DNA from: Sphingobacteriia bacterium
GTDB lineage: Bacteria; Bacteroidota; Bacteroidia; Chitinophagales; Chitinophagaceae
Direction: 5' to 3'
NCBI GenBank assembly: GCA_017304675.1
Contig: JAFKLS010000018.1
Location: 558,001-622,000, forward strand
Length of the DNA stretch: 64,000 nt
Below are positions 42,642-52,470 of the stretch, piece by piece. The notes below the pieces were generated by a model that saw only the letters and a list, made by a program, of their open reading frames with translations, searched no databases and had not been told where the DNA came from. A program made the position numbers and the translations under genes. Each line of letters starts with the position of its first letter. Positions within the stretch are counted from its first letter, which is position 1.

Positions 42642-45380
42642 TTATTCGGGTTCGTAACCCAGCATAAAGGTAAACCTGCTCATGTCTTTTAAGCTTGCCC
42701 CCGGAGTATATCTATCCAGGCCAATCCCATAATCAAATCCTAATAATCCAAACATTGGTAAGAAGAAGCGCATACCAACGCCTACTGAACGCCTTAACTC
42801 AAAAGGATTATAGGTTTTAATATTATACCATCCATTGGCCGTTTCAAAGAAACCCAAAGCATAAATGGTGCTGCTCGGATTAAGGCTTAAAGGATATCTT
42901 AATTCAAGTGTATATTTATTAAAGATGGTGAAGAACTGGTTGGCACTTGACTGGTCTGGATTTACTTTTACATTAGAGCTGGTGTACACTGGGTACCCTC
43001 TGTGTGCAATGATATCGAAGCCAATAATTGCATACTGGTTACTCAACCCTGCATCACCCACCTGAAACCGCTCGAAAGGAGATATCTGAAGATCTGAATT
43101 GTATTTACCCAAAAAGCCCATTTTAGCGGCCACTTTTAATACAAGCATTTTATTGCGGTCTTCTCCATGCGGCTTTGTTAAAGGCACATACCACTCTCCC
43201 GTAAATTTCCATTTATGATACTCTACCCATGTGTACGGGTTTGATTTATCTACAAAGCTTTTATCAATTAAAGAATAAGGCGGTGTTAGTTGCAAGCTGG
43301 CAAGGAAATTAGAACCGCTGCTTGGGAACAATGGCTGGTTTACAGAATTTCTCTGCAACGCAACCCTGAAATTAAGATTATTGGAGTAACCATTATTAAA
43401 TCCGGGAAGAGAAACCGGGCTAATATAATAATTTACTAATTTATACCTCGTATAACTTACGCCTGTTGAAATAGAAAAATAATCATCCGGCCATCTTAAC
43501 TGATGCGACAGAAATACAGAGGCGCCAGTAGTTTTTAAATAAGATTTATCAGCCTGTGCAGATGAGATGGTACCTGTTCTCGGGTCGTATGCATTAGCAT
43601 ATTTGGTATCGTAAATAGATACAGACAACGAATTTCTTTTTTTGCCTCCAAACCATGGTTCTGTGAACGATGCATTATAGGAACGGAAAGCTTTACCATT
43701 ACTTTGCACACGGAAACTCAATTTCTGGCCATCTCCCATGGGAATACCATTTGAAAACCCGTGCTTCATCAGGTTCTGTAAAGAGAAGTTGTTAAAGCTA
43801 ACACCAAGTGTACCTGTTAAACCAATAGTTCCTCCCCAACCGGCACTCAGCTCCAATTGGTCTGAAGATTTTTCTTCTACCTGCCAGGTTACATCAACCG
43901 TTCCATCATCAGGATTCGGTACAACATTCGGGTTAATTTTTTCAGGATTAAAATAACTTAGTTGAGACAATTCACGTTGGGTACGGATTAAGTCGGTACG
44001 GCTGAATTTTTCGCCGGGCAATGTTCTCAATTCTCTGCGAATTACATAATCTTTTGTTTTCTCGTTGCCCGAAATTTTAATATTCTTCCAGGTAGCCTGT
44101 GGCCCTTCAATCATCCTTATTTCATAATCGATCGTATCGTTGTATACAGAGGTTTCCACCGGATCTGCCCTAAAGAACAAATAACCATCATCCATATATA
44201 ATCCACTTATATCGCCACCTTCCGGTGCCCCTTTACCCAGTTTTTTATTAAGCGATTCCAGGTTATACACATCTCCTTTTCTAATACCCAAAATGGCTGT
44301 TAAAATAGAATCAGGATATTTTGTATTTCCCCTCCAGGAAATATTTCCAAAATAATATTTGTGGCCTTCATTTAAAATGATGTCAATATTCAGGGCGCCT
44401 TTCGAATTTTTGTAAACTGTATCTTTTTTAATCAAAGCGTCTCTGTAACCTAAGGAGTTATAGAACTCCATCAGTTTCTCTTTGTCTTCTGTATATTTTT
44501 TCTGGTTGAATTTGGCCGATGTAAATAGTTTTAACCTCAAATAAGGGTCTAACACCTTTTTGGTTTTGCTATACGTTAAGTATCCTTTATCTGCCAAATA
44601 ATCTTGAAAAGTATATGGTTTTGGTGTAATAATACCGCCAGCATCGTTGGCAGGGTAAATAGTAATGCGGGTTTGCTCTTTCGTATTTTTTAATTGCCTT
44701 TTTAAAGTAGAGGCATCAACAGTGTTACCATCTAAATTAATGTTATTGATGCGTACTTTATTGCCCTTGTCTACAATGAATGTAAGCGAGAGTGAGTTAC
44801 TAATGGAAGAATCCCTGATTTCTTCAATGGCTACTGTTGCGTTCTGAAAGCCTTTATCAAAATAATATTTTTTAATAGCTTCAACGGCAGAACGCTTCAT
44901 GTTTTCTGTAATAACCCGCCCCTGTATCAATCCTGTTTTCCCATTCAGATCTTCTATTTCTCCTTTACGAATATTTTTTAGGTAGAATTTAGAAAGCCTT
45001 GGCCTTTCTGTAACTTCTATTTCAACATCTATTTTACTGGCTTTTAACCCTGTTAAATAGATTTTTACATCGTTAAAATAGTTCTGGCCCATTAACTTGT
45101 GGATACATTTGGAGAAATTATCTCCACCGGGTATCATTACATCATCTCCTACGGATAACCCGGAAATAGAAATCAATAAATTTTCATCAAAATACCTGTT
45201 ACCGGTAACTTTAATAGAAGCTATCTTGTATTTCTTAGGCGTTTTCTGGTTAAAAATATTCACCAGGTCGGCATCAATAGAAGTAATGGTGGTGTCTGAA
45301 GTTTTTTCCTGAGCAAAGGCAGTTAGTCCAATCAGATTTATTAACAAAGCCAGAAATAAAATTTTGTACACTTTCTGCAT
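42642..45380 (-). CDS. bamA: Outer-membrane assembly factor BamA (Omp85)
   Basis: 912 residues. Signal MQKVYKILFLALLINLIGLTAFAQ. The N-terminal half has five POTRA-like repeats (for example IKVTGNRYFDENLLISISGL and YYFGNISWRGNTKYPDSILT). The C-terminal half is the Omp85 beta barrel; the VRGY-type loop motif reads IAHRGYPVY. It inserts beta-barrel proteins into the outer membrane. It ends in LGYEPE rather than with an aromatic residue. Order uppS-bamA-ompH-ompH is the usual Bacteroidota one. Confidence 0.95.
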   Translation of the reverse strand: MQKVYKILFLALLINLIGLTAFAQEKTSDTTITSIDADLVNIFNQKTPKKYKIASIKVTGNRYFDENLLISISGLSVGDDVMIPGGDNFSKCIHKLMGQNYFNDVKIYLTGLKASKIDVEIEVTERPRLSKFYLKNIRKGEIEDLNGKTGLIQGRVITENMKRSAVEAIKKYYFDKGFQNATVAIEEIRDSSISNSLSLTFIVDKGNKVRINNINLDGNTVDASTLKRQLKNTKEQTRITIYPANDAGGIITPKPYTFQDYLADKGYLTYSKTKKVLDPYLRLKLFTSAKFNQKKYTEDKEKLMEFYNSLGYRDALIKKDTVYKNSKGALNIDIILNEGHKYYFGNISWRGNTKYPDSILTAILGIRKGDVYNLESLNKKLGKGAPEGGDISGLYMDDGYLFFRADPVETSVYNDTIDYEIRMIEGPQATWKNIKISGNEKTKDYVIRRELRTLPGEKFSRTDLIRTQRELSQLSYFNPEKINPNVVPNPDDGTVDVTWQVEEKSSDQLELSAGWGGTIGLTGTLGVSFNNFSLQNLMKHGFSNGIPMGDGQKLSFRVQSNGKAFRSYNASFTEPWFGGKKRNSLSVSIYDTKYANAYDPRTGTISSAQADKSYLKTTGASVFLSHQLRWPDDYFSISTGVSYTRYKLVNYYISPVSLPGFNNGYSNNLNFRVALQRNSVNQPLFPSSGSNFLASLQLTPPYSLIDKSFVDKSNPYTWVEYHKWKFTGEWYVPLTKPHGEDRNKMLVLKVAAKMGFLGKYNSDLQISPFERFQVGDAGLSNQYAIIGFDIIAHRGYPVYTSSNVKVNPDQSSANQFFTIFNKYTLELRYPLSLNPSSTIYALGFFETANGWYNIKTYNPFELRRSVGVGMRFFLPMFGLLGFDYGIGLDRYTPGASLKDMSRFTFMLGYEPE

Positions 45381-45496
45381 CCGGTTGCGTATTTTTTATC
45401 TTTTGCGGTATTAAAACCGACAACTTATGAATTTTCGAATTAAGGAGGGCAAATTAAAGGGAATATTTAAAAGTCTTTGTTAAATAAAGCTTCCCG

Positions 45497-46258
45497 CTAA
45501 ACTTGTTCTGCTTCATTTTTTACTTGTTTTCCGGTTTTTCCAAACCTTCTTTCCCTGTTTTGAAAATCAACAATGGCTTCATAAAGGTTCTCTTTCCTAA
45601 ACTCCGGCCATCTGGTATTGGTAAAATATAATTCCGCATAAGCAAGTTGGTATAAAAGGAAATTACTGATCCTGTATTCTCCGCTGGTTCTTATCATCAG
45701 TTCGGGATCAGGGAATTTGCTGGTACTTAAATACTGTTGTAAAGTATCCTGATTAATAGAATGAGGGTTTATTTTGCCTTCGCTTACATCTATGGCAATA
45801 TGTTTTACAGCATTAACCAGTTCCCAGCGGGAGCTGTAACTGAGAGCCATGATAAGGTTTAATCCTGTATTGGCTGCCGTTTGGTCTAAAGCTTCCTGTA
45901 ATACGAGGTTAACTGCCGGAGGAAGCATATTTCTATCTCCAATTACATGCAATTGTATATTGTTTTTATTAAGCGTGGGCACTTCTTTATGAATAGTGTC
46001 AACCAATAAACTCATTAACCCGTCTACCTCCTGCTGTGGCCTGTCCCAATTCTCAGTGCTAAAAGCATATAATGTTAAGTATCCTACTCCCAGTTCTGCG
46101 CATCCTTCAACAATATTCCTAACGCTTTCTACACCATGAAAATGGCCGTAGAGCCTTTCCTGGCCTTGTTCTTCGGCCCACCTGCCATTGCCATCCATTA
46201 TAATGGCAATATGTTTAGGCAGCCTTTTTGTATCAATATCGTTGATGGAGGGGTGCAT
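45497..46258 (-). CDS. uppS: Isoprenyl (undecaprenyl) diphosphate synthase UppS
   Basis: 253 residues with the cis-prenyltransferase signatures HIAIIMDGNGRWA (with the catalytic Asp), LTLYAFSTENW and the C-terminal DPELMIRTSGEYRISNFLLYQLAYAE. It makes the lipid carrier for peptidoglycan and surface sugars. Separated from bamA by 116 bases that contain no gene; a TACTTTTG box just upstream supports an own promoter. Confidence 0.96.
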   Translation of the reverse strand: MHPSINDIDTKRLPKHIAIIMDGNGRWAEEQGQERLYGHFHGVESVRNIVEGCAELGVGYLTLYAFSTENWDRPQQEVDGLMSLLVDTIHKEVPTLNKNNIQLHVIGDRNMLPPAVNLVLQEALDQTAANTGLNLIMALSYSSRWELVNAVKHIAIDVSEGKINPHSINQDTLQQYLSTSKFPDPELMIRTSGEYRISNFLLYQLAYAELYFTNTRWPEFRKENLYEAIVDFQNRERRFGKTGKQVKNEAEQV

Positions 46259-46278
46259 GTATAGCAGCTATTTTGGCG

Positions 46279-46286
46279 CAAAAGTA
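46279..46286 (-). promoter_or_regulatory. Bacteroidota -7 element for uppS
   Basis: On the minus strand TACTTTTG matches TAnnTTTG exactly, about 20 bases before the uppS ATG. No convincing TTTG -33 box is visible at the proper spacing. Confidence 0.45.
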
Positions 46287-46316
46287 AATAAAAGCAATGG
46301 TTTACCTATTGAAAAC

Positions 46317-47162
46317 TTAATGTGTAGGGCACCTGTAGCTTTGTAAGTTAAAGGAAACACCTACGTGCAATGTTACAAATGCATCTTTTTGAGAGCTGGT
46401 TCCCCTTTGCCTGCCTTTAACACCAATAGGGGGGCCAGTTTCATAACTTCTGTCTTGCAAGAGATACCAGGTAGAGGGGTTGCCATTAGCATCTACTGGA
46501 GAAAACGCATCAGGGGCATAGTTTCCGCTTACATCATCCAAATAATCTGTGCTTGTAAAACGGTAACTTATTTCTGCAAAAACATTCATCCTTTCATTCA
46601 ATGCCTTTTTTACACCCACAGTTAACGGAATACTCATTGCTATAGTACTGTAGGGTTTTAGATTGGGATATAAGGGGCTGCCCTGGCCTTCTGTGCCTAA
46701 TGGCCTTAAATATACTTTTTCACCCCGCAGGTATGTATAGGGATCGAACGTGAATACGCCGATACCCAAACCCACATAAGGCGTAAAGCTATATTCAACA
46801 AAGCCGGGTATGAATTTAAAAAAATTGAAGAACCCGCTGGCTGAAACCTCCCAAACGTTGGTATTAAAACTAAGGTTTCTTCTTTGCTGTACAGGGTTGC
46901 TGCTATAACTGTCTGAATAGCCTAAGAAAGCATAATCGCCGGCAATTCTTAAAGAAATATAATTATTGAATTGTTTGTTGTAAAAAATGCCTGCTGCAAA
47001 TTTGGGCCTGTTTATTTTGGCTTCATTATTTAAATCGCCAAAATAATGGCCTACCCCCACGCCAATTCCAAACTCCCCCTGATGTACAAATGCATCATAC
47101 ATTTGTGCTTTTAACAAGCCGGCAGTGAGCATTAATCCGCAAAACAACAATATTTTCCGCAT
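46317..47162 (-). CDS. DUF6089 family outer-membrane beta-barrel protein
   Basis: 281 residues from the ATG at 47162, which gives a clean signal peptide (MRKILLFCGLMLTAGLLKAQ); the longer frame from 47201 was rejected. Alternating hydrophobic strands (EFGIGVGVGHYFGDLN, YISLRIAGDYAFLGYSD, FTPYVGLGIGVFTFDPY, MNVFAEISYRF) indicate a small beta barrel of the DUF6089 type. It is the usual upstream neighbour of uppS-bamA in Bacteroidota, suggesting an envelope-assembly role, but function is unknown. Confidence 0.88.
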   Translation of the reverse strand: MRKILLFCGLMLTAGLLKAQMYDAFVHQGEFGIGVGVGHYFGDLNNEAKINRPKFAAGIFYNKQFNNYISLRIAGDYAFLGYSDSYSSNPVQQRRNLSFNTNVWEVSASGFFNFFKFIPGFVEYSFTPYVGLGIGVFTFDPYTYLRGEKVYLRPLGTEGQGSPLYPNLKPYSTIAMSIPLTVGVKKALNERMNVFAEISYRFTSTDYLDDVSGNYAPDAFSPVDANGNPSTWYLLQDRSYETGPPIGVKGRQRGTSSQKDAFVTLHVGVSFNLQSYRCPTH

Positions 47163-47253
47163 GAATTTTCTATGAGTTGTAAATATAAAAGAAGATACCA
47201 ATCTGCCTATTATTGTTGCGTTAAAGTTTTATATATGTTTTAAAGGCTGATAA

Positions 47254-48828
47254 TCACATGCCCGGTTGCTTCAGCTGCCAGTTTTCTTTGGTCTTAGCAT
47301 CGTCAACAATTTTCTTTACATCTGCCAGCAGTTTCTTAGCATCATAAACAATACCGTCTTTTATGGTATATAATACTCCCCCACTTCTTACAGCTTTTCC
47401 ATCTTTTGCCAATTCAATAGCTCCCGTACCGTATAATACCTGTAAGTTTTTTAGGGGGTTAGCATTAACGATTATGATATCTGCCAGCTTGCCAACCTCA
47501 ACACTGCCCAAGTCTTTTTCTGCACCCAAGGCCTGTGCGCCATATAAGGTAGCAGAACGGATTACTTCTAAAGGGTGAAAGCCCGCTTCTCTTAAAAGTT
47601 CCAGCTCTCTTATATATCCAAATCCATAGGTTTGGTAAATAAATCCATTATCACTTCCGGCAGTAACCCTGCCTCCGCGGTTTTTATATTCATTTACGAA
47701 AGTCATCCATAACCGGTAATTATTTTTCCATTCAACTTCTTGTTCTGTTCCCCAGTTAAACCAATAAGAGCCGTGGCTCGTTCCGGGCTGGTAAAACCTC
47801 CAAAGAGAAGGCAATGTATACAACTCATGCCATTCTGCCCTTCTTGCTCTTTGCAAATCTCTATTGGCATCATAAATATTGAATGTTGGGTCAAGCGTAA
47901 AATCTAAAGAGAGCAATTCATTCATCACTTTATTCCAATATTCTGAATAAGGCGGCGCAGCTTGTTTCCATAATTTACCTGCTTCTTCGAACCGGTTGAA
48001 CTCGTTATTATAATTATAATCGAGAGGGTAATTCTGGATGGTTTTATCTGTAAATAAAGCTTCCGGCAAACCATACCAATGCTCCATACTGGTCATTCCG
48101 GCCCTGGCAGATTTAAGTACATTCCACCTTGCAACATCTGTTTGTGCATGATGGCAACAAGATCTTAACCCTAATTTTTTATTCTCTCTAATGGCTGCAT
48201 CCATCACTTCGGGCGAAGCACCAAAAAATTTAATGCCATCTGCCCCATTCTTTGCATTCTGCTGTACCCATTCTCTCGCATCATCTGCCGTTACAATAGA
48301 TTTTTTGCTGCCCTGCCCAAAAGCGGTATAAGCAAATATTCTTGGTGCCGTAATAGTATTGGAGGCACTCTTTTTCTTTTCATCGAGCACCCAATCCAAG
48401 CCATTGCCACAAGACGGATCTCTAATGGTAGTAATGCCGTGGGCCATCCATAATTTAAATACATATTCTGCAGGTGTGCCCTGTTCTGTACCACCAATAT
48501 GGCCGTGCATATCTATAAATCCGGGCAAGGCATACATGCCCTCACAATTCAGCTCTTTACCACCCTCTTTCAATTTAGGCCTTGCTTCCGGGTTGATTGC
48601 TTTTATAGGAGAACCTACTGTTTTTATTTGAACAATTCGGTTATTCTCTACCACAATATCTACAGGGCCAAAAGGTGGTGCCCCTGTTCCGTTGATAAGG
48701 GTTACTCCGCGGATGATTAGTTGGCTAAACGGGCCTTCTCCTTCTTTTTTTTCCGGGGCTTTTTCAATCTGTGCAAATGCCAGCCTTGCCAAAAAAAGAG
48801 AGATTAAAACAAAAGCTATTTTTTTCAT
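47254..48828 (-). CDS. Exported amidohydrolase family protein
   Basis: 524 residues. Signal MKKIAFVLISLFLARLAFAQ. Amidohydrolase metal ligands are visible: HxH in ALPGFIDMHGHIGG, a His pair in SCCHHAQTD, His in SMEHWYG and Asp in VTAGSDNGF. The C-terminal SVEVGKLADIIIVNANPL is typical of the imidazolonepropionase-like branch. Substrate unknown (a periplasmic dipeptide or cyclic amide is likely). It lies 66 bases from the ExuT-like gene and is transcribed in the same direction, without clear link to the pectin locus. Confidence 0.88.
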   Translation of the reverse strand: MKKIAFVLISLFLARLAFAQIEKAPEKKEGEGPFSQLIIRGVTLINGTGAPPFGPVDIVVENNRIVQIKTVGSPIKAINPEARPKLKEGGKELNCEGMYALPGFIDMHGHIGGTEQGTPAEYVFKLWMAHGITTIRDPSCGNGLDWVLDEKKKSASNTITAPRIFAYTAFGQGSKKSIVTADDAREWVQQNAKNGADGIKFFGASPEVMDAAIRENKKLGLRSCCHHAQTDVARWNVLKSARAGMTSMEHWYGLPEALFTDKTIQNYPLDYNYNNEFNRFEEAGKLWKQAAPPYSEYWNKVMNELLSLDFTLDPTFNIYDANRDLQRARRAEWHELYTLPSLWRFYQPGTSHGSYWFNWGTEQEVEWKNNYRLWMTFVNEYKNRGGRVTAGSDNGFIYQTYGFGYIRELELLREAGFHPLEVIRSATLYGAQALGAEKDLGSVEVGKLADIIIVNANPLKNLQVLYGTGAIELAKDGKAVRSGGVLYTIKDGIVYDAKKLLADVKKIVDDAKTKENWQLKQPGM

Positions 48829-48894
48829 GTGTGAAGAATAGAATCAGTTAATTCATTTTCGGAAACATGAATATACAGCATATAAGAGAAGAAA

Positions 48895-50364
48895 CTATAA
48901 ATTGGTGATGGGCTTATATTTTGGAACCAGTGTTTTCATTACAAACCATGCAATCAGGTAAGCGATTGCGCAGATTGAAAATACAATGAAATAACCGGCT
49001 TCTTTTCCATGAAACCCTGCAAAAGCCATTTGAGTTTTATCGGCATGCTCAAACAACATACCCGAGCTTTTATTTATAATGAACGATCCCAAACCACCCG
49101 CCATTCCTCCAATACCTGTAATGGTGGCAATTGCTTTTTTAGGAAACATATCTCCAACAGTAGAGAAAATATTGGCCGACCATGATTGGTGAGCGGCGCC
49201 GGCAATACCAATAATAATTACAGGCAGCCAGGAACTAATACCACCCAAAGGCTGGGCCAGTAATACAATTAGCGGAACAAAGGCGAAAATGAACATGGCT
49301 TTCATTCTACCTTCGTACGGGTTCATTCCCTTTTTTTCTACTAAGAATGTTGGCAACCAACCGCCAATTATAGAAAATAAGGTAATCATATATAGTATGA
49401 ATAAAGGGAAGGCGCTTTGTGTTGCATTCATTTTATAAATATCTTTCAGATAGGCGGGTGTCCAGAACAAATAGAACCACCAGACACCATCGGTCATAAA
49501 TTTTCCGAATGCAAAGGCCCAGGTTTGTTTGTATTTAAAACATTCTGCAAAAGAGGTTTTTTGCTCAGCCTGGGTAGTTACAGAAGTAGAAACATCAGTA
49601 AGGATATCTTGTTGTATATAGGCAAGCTCCGCTTTATTTACTTTAGAATGCAGTTCGGGCTTCTTATACATTAATCCCCAAAAGAACATCCACAGAAATC
49701 CAATTGCACCGATAATTACAAAAGACATTTCCCATCCATATATTTTAGCAATAAAGGGGATGGAAACAGGTGCAGATAAAGCTCCTACTGTTGCCCCCGC
49801 ATTAAAAATGCTGGTAGCCAGTGCCCTGTCTTTTTTGGGAAAATATTCTGCCGTTGATTTGATAGCAGCAGGAAAATTGCCGGCTTCACCCAAAGCCAAT
49901 ATAAACCGTGCAAAAATAAACAGGCTTACTGAGGTTGAAGTGATTACCGTTGCTTTATCAACTTTGGCAAGCGCTTCTTTAGCACCTTCAAAACCCAACC
50001 ACCACTGATTGGTAAGAATACCTGATGTGGCAATGCCGCAAAAAGCATGCATACATGCGCCTGCAGACCAAATGCCAATAGCCCAAAGAAACCCTTTTTT
50101 GGTATCCATCCAATCTATAAACCTTCCTGCAAACAACATTGATACGGCATAAAAAATTGAGAACAATGCGGTAATGGTTCCATAATCGCTATCCGTCCAG
50201 TGAAATTCAGGAACCAGGTAATCTTTCCATGTTAAAGACAATACCTGCCTGTCTAAATAATTGATCGTGGTAGCAAAGAATAAAAGCGCACAAATTCTCC
50301 AGCGATAGCTGGTCATTGCTCCGCTTTCTTTTTGTATGGCTTCTGTTTGAGGTGTTAACGACAT
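48895..50364 (-). CDS. exuT: Hexuronate transporter, ExuT-like MFS
   Basis: 489 residues with 12 membrane helices. The ATTINYLDRQVLSLTWKD segment in helix 1 matches the anion:cation symporter (ACS) family that includes ExuT. The VTAGSD-like residues are absent; instead ALGEAGNFPAAIKSTAEYFP is a family motif. It should import galacturonate and glucuronate. The gene lies 49 bases downstream of kdgA, forming kdgA-exuT. Confidence 0.9.
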   Translation of the reverse strand: MSLTPQTEAIQKESGAMTSYRWRICALLFFATTINYLDRQVLSLTWKDYLVPEFHWTDSDYGTITALFSIFYAVSMLFAGRFIDWMDTKKGFLWAIGIWSAGACMHAFCGIATSGILTNQWWLGFEGAKEALAKVDKATVITSTSVSLFIFARFILALGEAGNFPAAIKSTAEYFPKKDRALATSIFNAGATVGALSAPVSIPFIAKIYGWEMSFVIIGAIGFLWMFFWGLMYKKPELHSKVNKAELAYIQQDILTDVSTSVTTQAEQKTSFAECFKYKQTWAFAFGKFMTDGVWWFYLFWTPAYLKDIYKMNATQSAFPLFILYMITLFSIIGGWLPTFLVEKKGMNPYEGRMKAMFIFAFVPLIVLLAQPLGGISSWLPVIIIGIAGAAHQSWSANIFSTVGDMFPKKAIATITGIGGMAGGLGSFIINKSSGMLFEHADKTQMAFAGFHGKEAGYFIVFSICAIAYLIAWFVMKTLVPKYKPITNL

Positions 50365-50413
50365 CGGATAGATTTTATAAGCAATTGAAAACTTGAACGT
50401 GTAGAAATAAATT

Positions 50414-51079
50414 TTACTTGCCCCTTACTTCTTTAATGGTTGCTAAAACTTCTTTGGTTAAGCTTTCAATCTTTGCATAATCCTTAGATTCAAGCAACGC
50501 TTTACTGATTAATTTACTGCCCATTCCTACAGCACATACGCCTGCTTTAAACCAAGCACCTATATTTTCTTTAGTAGTATCTACACCTCCTGTTGGCATA
50601 AACAACAAACCGGGAAATAGTTCTTTAACAGCACTCATAAAATCCGGACCCAATAAATTGCCCGGAAAAAGTTTTACAAATTTTGCTCCTAACTGTTCTG
50701 CTTTAATAATCTCTGTAGGAGTCATACACCCTGGTACCCAAAGCATATTGTTTTTATCTGCAACTGTTACAGCATCTTCTACCAAACCCGGGCTAATTAA
50801 ATAATCTGCACCTGCATCTACAAAAGCCTGTGCAGCTTCCCTGTTCTTAATGGTGCCAACTCCCAAGTACATTCCTTTTAACTCTGTATCTATCAATTGG
50901 CGCATCGCTTTAAAATTTTGTAAAGCAGCTTCCCCTCTGTTGGTATACTCAACAGTTTTAACACCTGCTCTATATAGCGCTCTTAAAACCTCAAGAGTAA
51001 CTTCTGTGTCTTTGTAAAAATATAAGGGTAAAATTCCTTGTTGAGGGATCAACTCTAAAATTTCCTGTTTCGTGCTCAT
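50414..51079 (-). CDS. kdgA: KDPG aldolase KdgA (2-keto-3-deoxy-6-phosphogluconate aldolase)
   Basis: 221 residues of the KDPG/KHG aldolase fold. The Schiff-base lysine is in AKFVKLFPGNLLGP, the catalytic Glu in KTVEYTNRGEAAL, and ATGGVDTTKENI-like residues (PTGGVDTTKENI) bind phosphate. It splits KDPG into pyruvate and glyceraldehyde 3-phosphate, the last step of the uronate route. It is divergent from kdgK, separated by 260 bases with a LacI-type site. Confidence 0.94.
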   Translation of the reverse strand: MSTKQEILELIPQQGILPLYFYKDTEVTLEVLRALYRAGVKTVEYTNRGEAALQNFKAMRQLIDTELKGMYLGVGTIKNREAAQAFVDAGADYLISPGLVEDAVTVADKNNMLWVPGCMTPTEIIKAEQLGAKFVKLFPGNLLGPDFMSAVKELFPGLLFMPTGGVDTTKENIGAWFKAGVCAVGMGSKLISKALLESKDYAKIESLTKEVLATIKEVRGK

Positions 51080-51238
51080 ATAGCTAAATTTTAAAAATAA
51101 TTTTAATCGTTAATAACTTATTTAAACCTGCCCTTCAGAATATTAACCAATCGCTGTCATTCTGCTCAAATAAGCGTTTGAAGGTAAGCAGGTATGTGAA
51201 TATTTTTTAAGAATCAAACAAAAATCCAATCAATTATT

Positions 51239-51256
51239 TACGATAACGTTTCCGTA
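51239..51256. promoter_or_regulatory. LacI-type operator between kdgA and kdgK
   Basis: TACGATAACGTTTCCGTA is an 18-base near-palindrome (16 positions symmetric) centred on AACGTT. It lies in the gap between the divergent kdgA and kdgK genes, 83 bases before the kdgK ATG. A LacI-family regulator for uronates is expected in Bacteroidota, but none is in the window. Confidence 0.55.
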
Positions 51257-51339
51257 ACTTTTTAAATCCACAATGTCTTATTCAAATAATTTTGGTTACC
51301 GTTTTCAATCTACTTTAATTATAAAATCAACTAACGATC

Positions 51340-52365
51340 ATGTCAAAAAAAGTTGTTACGCTCGGAGAAATCATGCTTCGCTTATCTACCCCCGATTTCA
51401 AGAGATTTGTTCAGGCAGATAGTTTTGATGTTACATATGGTGGTGGTGAAGCCAATGTTGCTGCAGCATTATGCAACTATGGTTTAAACGGAACATTTGT
51501 TACCAAAGTTCCCAATAACCCCATTGGACAAAGCGCTATTAATCATTTACGCCGTTACGGTGTAGATACTCAATTCATAGCCCGTGGCGGAGACCGCTTA
51601 GGTATTTACTTTTTAGAAACAGGCGCTTCTATGCGTGCCTCTCAAGTTGTATACGACAGAGCCGGCGCTTCTATTGCAGATGTAAACCCAAGTGAATTTG
51701 ATTGGGATAAGATATTGGATGGTGCAGATTGGTTTCATACAACAGGTATTACACCTGCATTAAGCGATAAAGCTGCTGCATTAGCTTTAGCTGCATTAAA
51801 AGCCGCTAAAGCAAAAGGCATTACTACATCAATAGATTTAAACTACCGCAAAAAATTATGGAGTGTTGAAAAAGCAAGAACTGTAATGACTGAGCTTTGT
51901 AAATATGTAGATGTATGTATTGGCAATGAAGAAGATGCTGATACAACTTTAGGTTTTAAAGCTGCTCATACAGATGTTACTAAAGGAGAATTGAACTTAG
52001 ATGGTTTTAAAGATGTATTTAAACAAATGAAAGAAAAATTCGGATTTAAATTCATCGCATCATCTTTACGTGAAAGCCATAGCGCCAGTGATAATGGCTG
52101 GAGTGCATTGGTATACGATGGCACTGAATTCTATCATACAAAAAAATACAATGTAAGGATTGTTGATAGAGTTGGAAGCGGAGACAGCTTTGCAAGTGGT
52201 TTAATTTACGGTTTGGTTACGGGTATGAAAATGGCCGATGCTGCCGAGTTTGGAGTAGCTGCCAGCGCATTGAAACATACCATTCCGGGAGATCTGAACC
52301 ATGCTACTTTAAGTGAAGTGAAAGATTTGGTAAAAGGAGATGGCAGCGGAAGAGTTCAACGTTAA
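51340..52365 (+). CDS. kdgK: 2-keto-3-deoxygluconate kinase KdgK, first paralogue
   Basis: 341 residues of PfkB-family sugar kinase. The YGGGEANVAAAL substrate motif is at residues ~35-46 and the anion-hole DRVGSGDSFASGL near 275 holds the catalytic Asp. It phosphorylates KDG to KDPG. It starts a plus-strand unit kdgK-yhcH, with a terminator between the two. A second kdgK paralogue lies at 53083-54093. Confidence 0.92.
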   Translation: MSKKVVTLGEIMLRLSTPDFKRFVQADSFDVTYGGGEANVAAALCNYGLNGTFVTKVPNNPIGQSAINHLRRYGVDTQFIARGGDRLGIYFLETGASMRASQVVYDRAGASIADVNPSEFDWDKILDGADWFHTTGITPALSDKAAALALAALKAAKAKGITTSIDLNYRKKLWSVEKARTVMTELCKYVDVCIGNEEDADTTLGFKAAHTDVTKGELNLDGFKDVFKQMKEKFGFKFIASSLRESHSASDNGWSALVYDGTEFYHTKKYNVRIVDRVGSGDSFASGLIYGLVTGMKMADAAEFGVAASALKHTIPGDLNHATLSEVKDLVKGDGSGRVQR

Positions 52366-52411
52366 TGAATTACCCCCAAAGTCCCTTTAACCACAAGGGA
52401 TGCATATTCAG

Positions 52412-52443
52412 TCCGCTGCCATTTATTTGTCGGCGGATTTTTT
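52412..52443 (+). terminator. Terminator after kdgK
   Basis: TCCGCTG and CGGCGGA form a 7-bp stem with one G-T pair around a 12-base loop, followed by T6. A weaker TCCCTT/AAGGGA hairpin lies at 52382-52400. Confidence 0.75.
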
Positions 52444-52470
52444 ATTCTTTCAACCCTAAAACAACATTTT

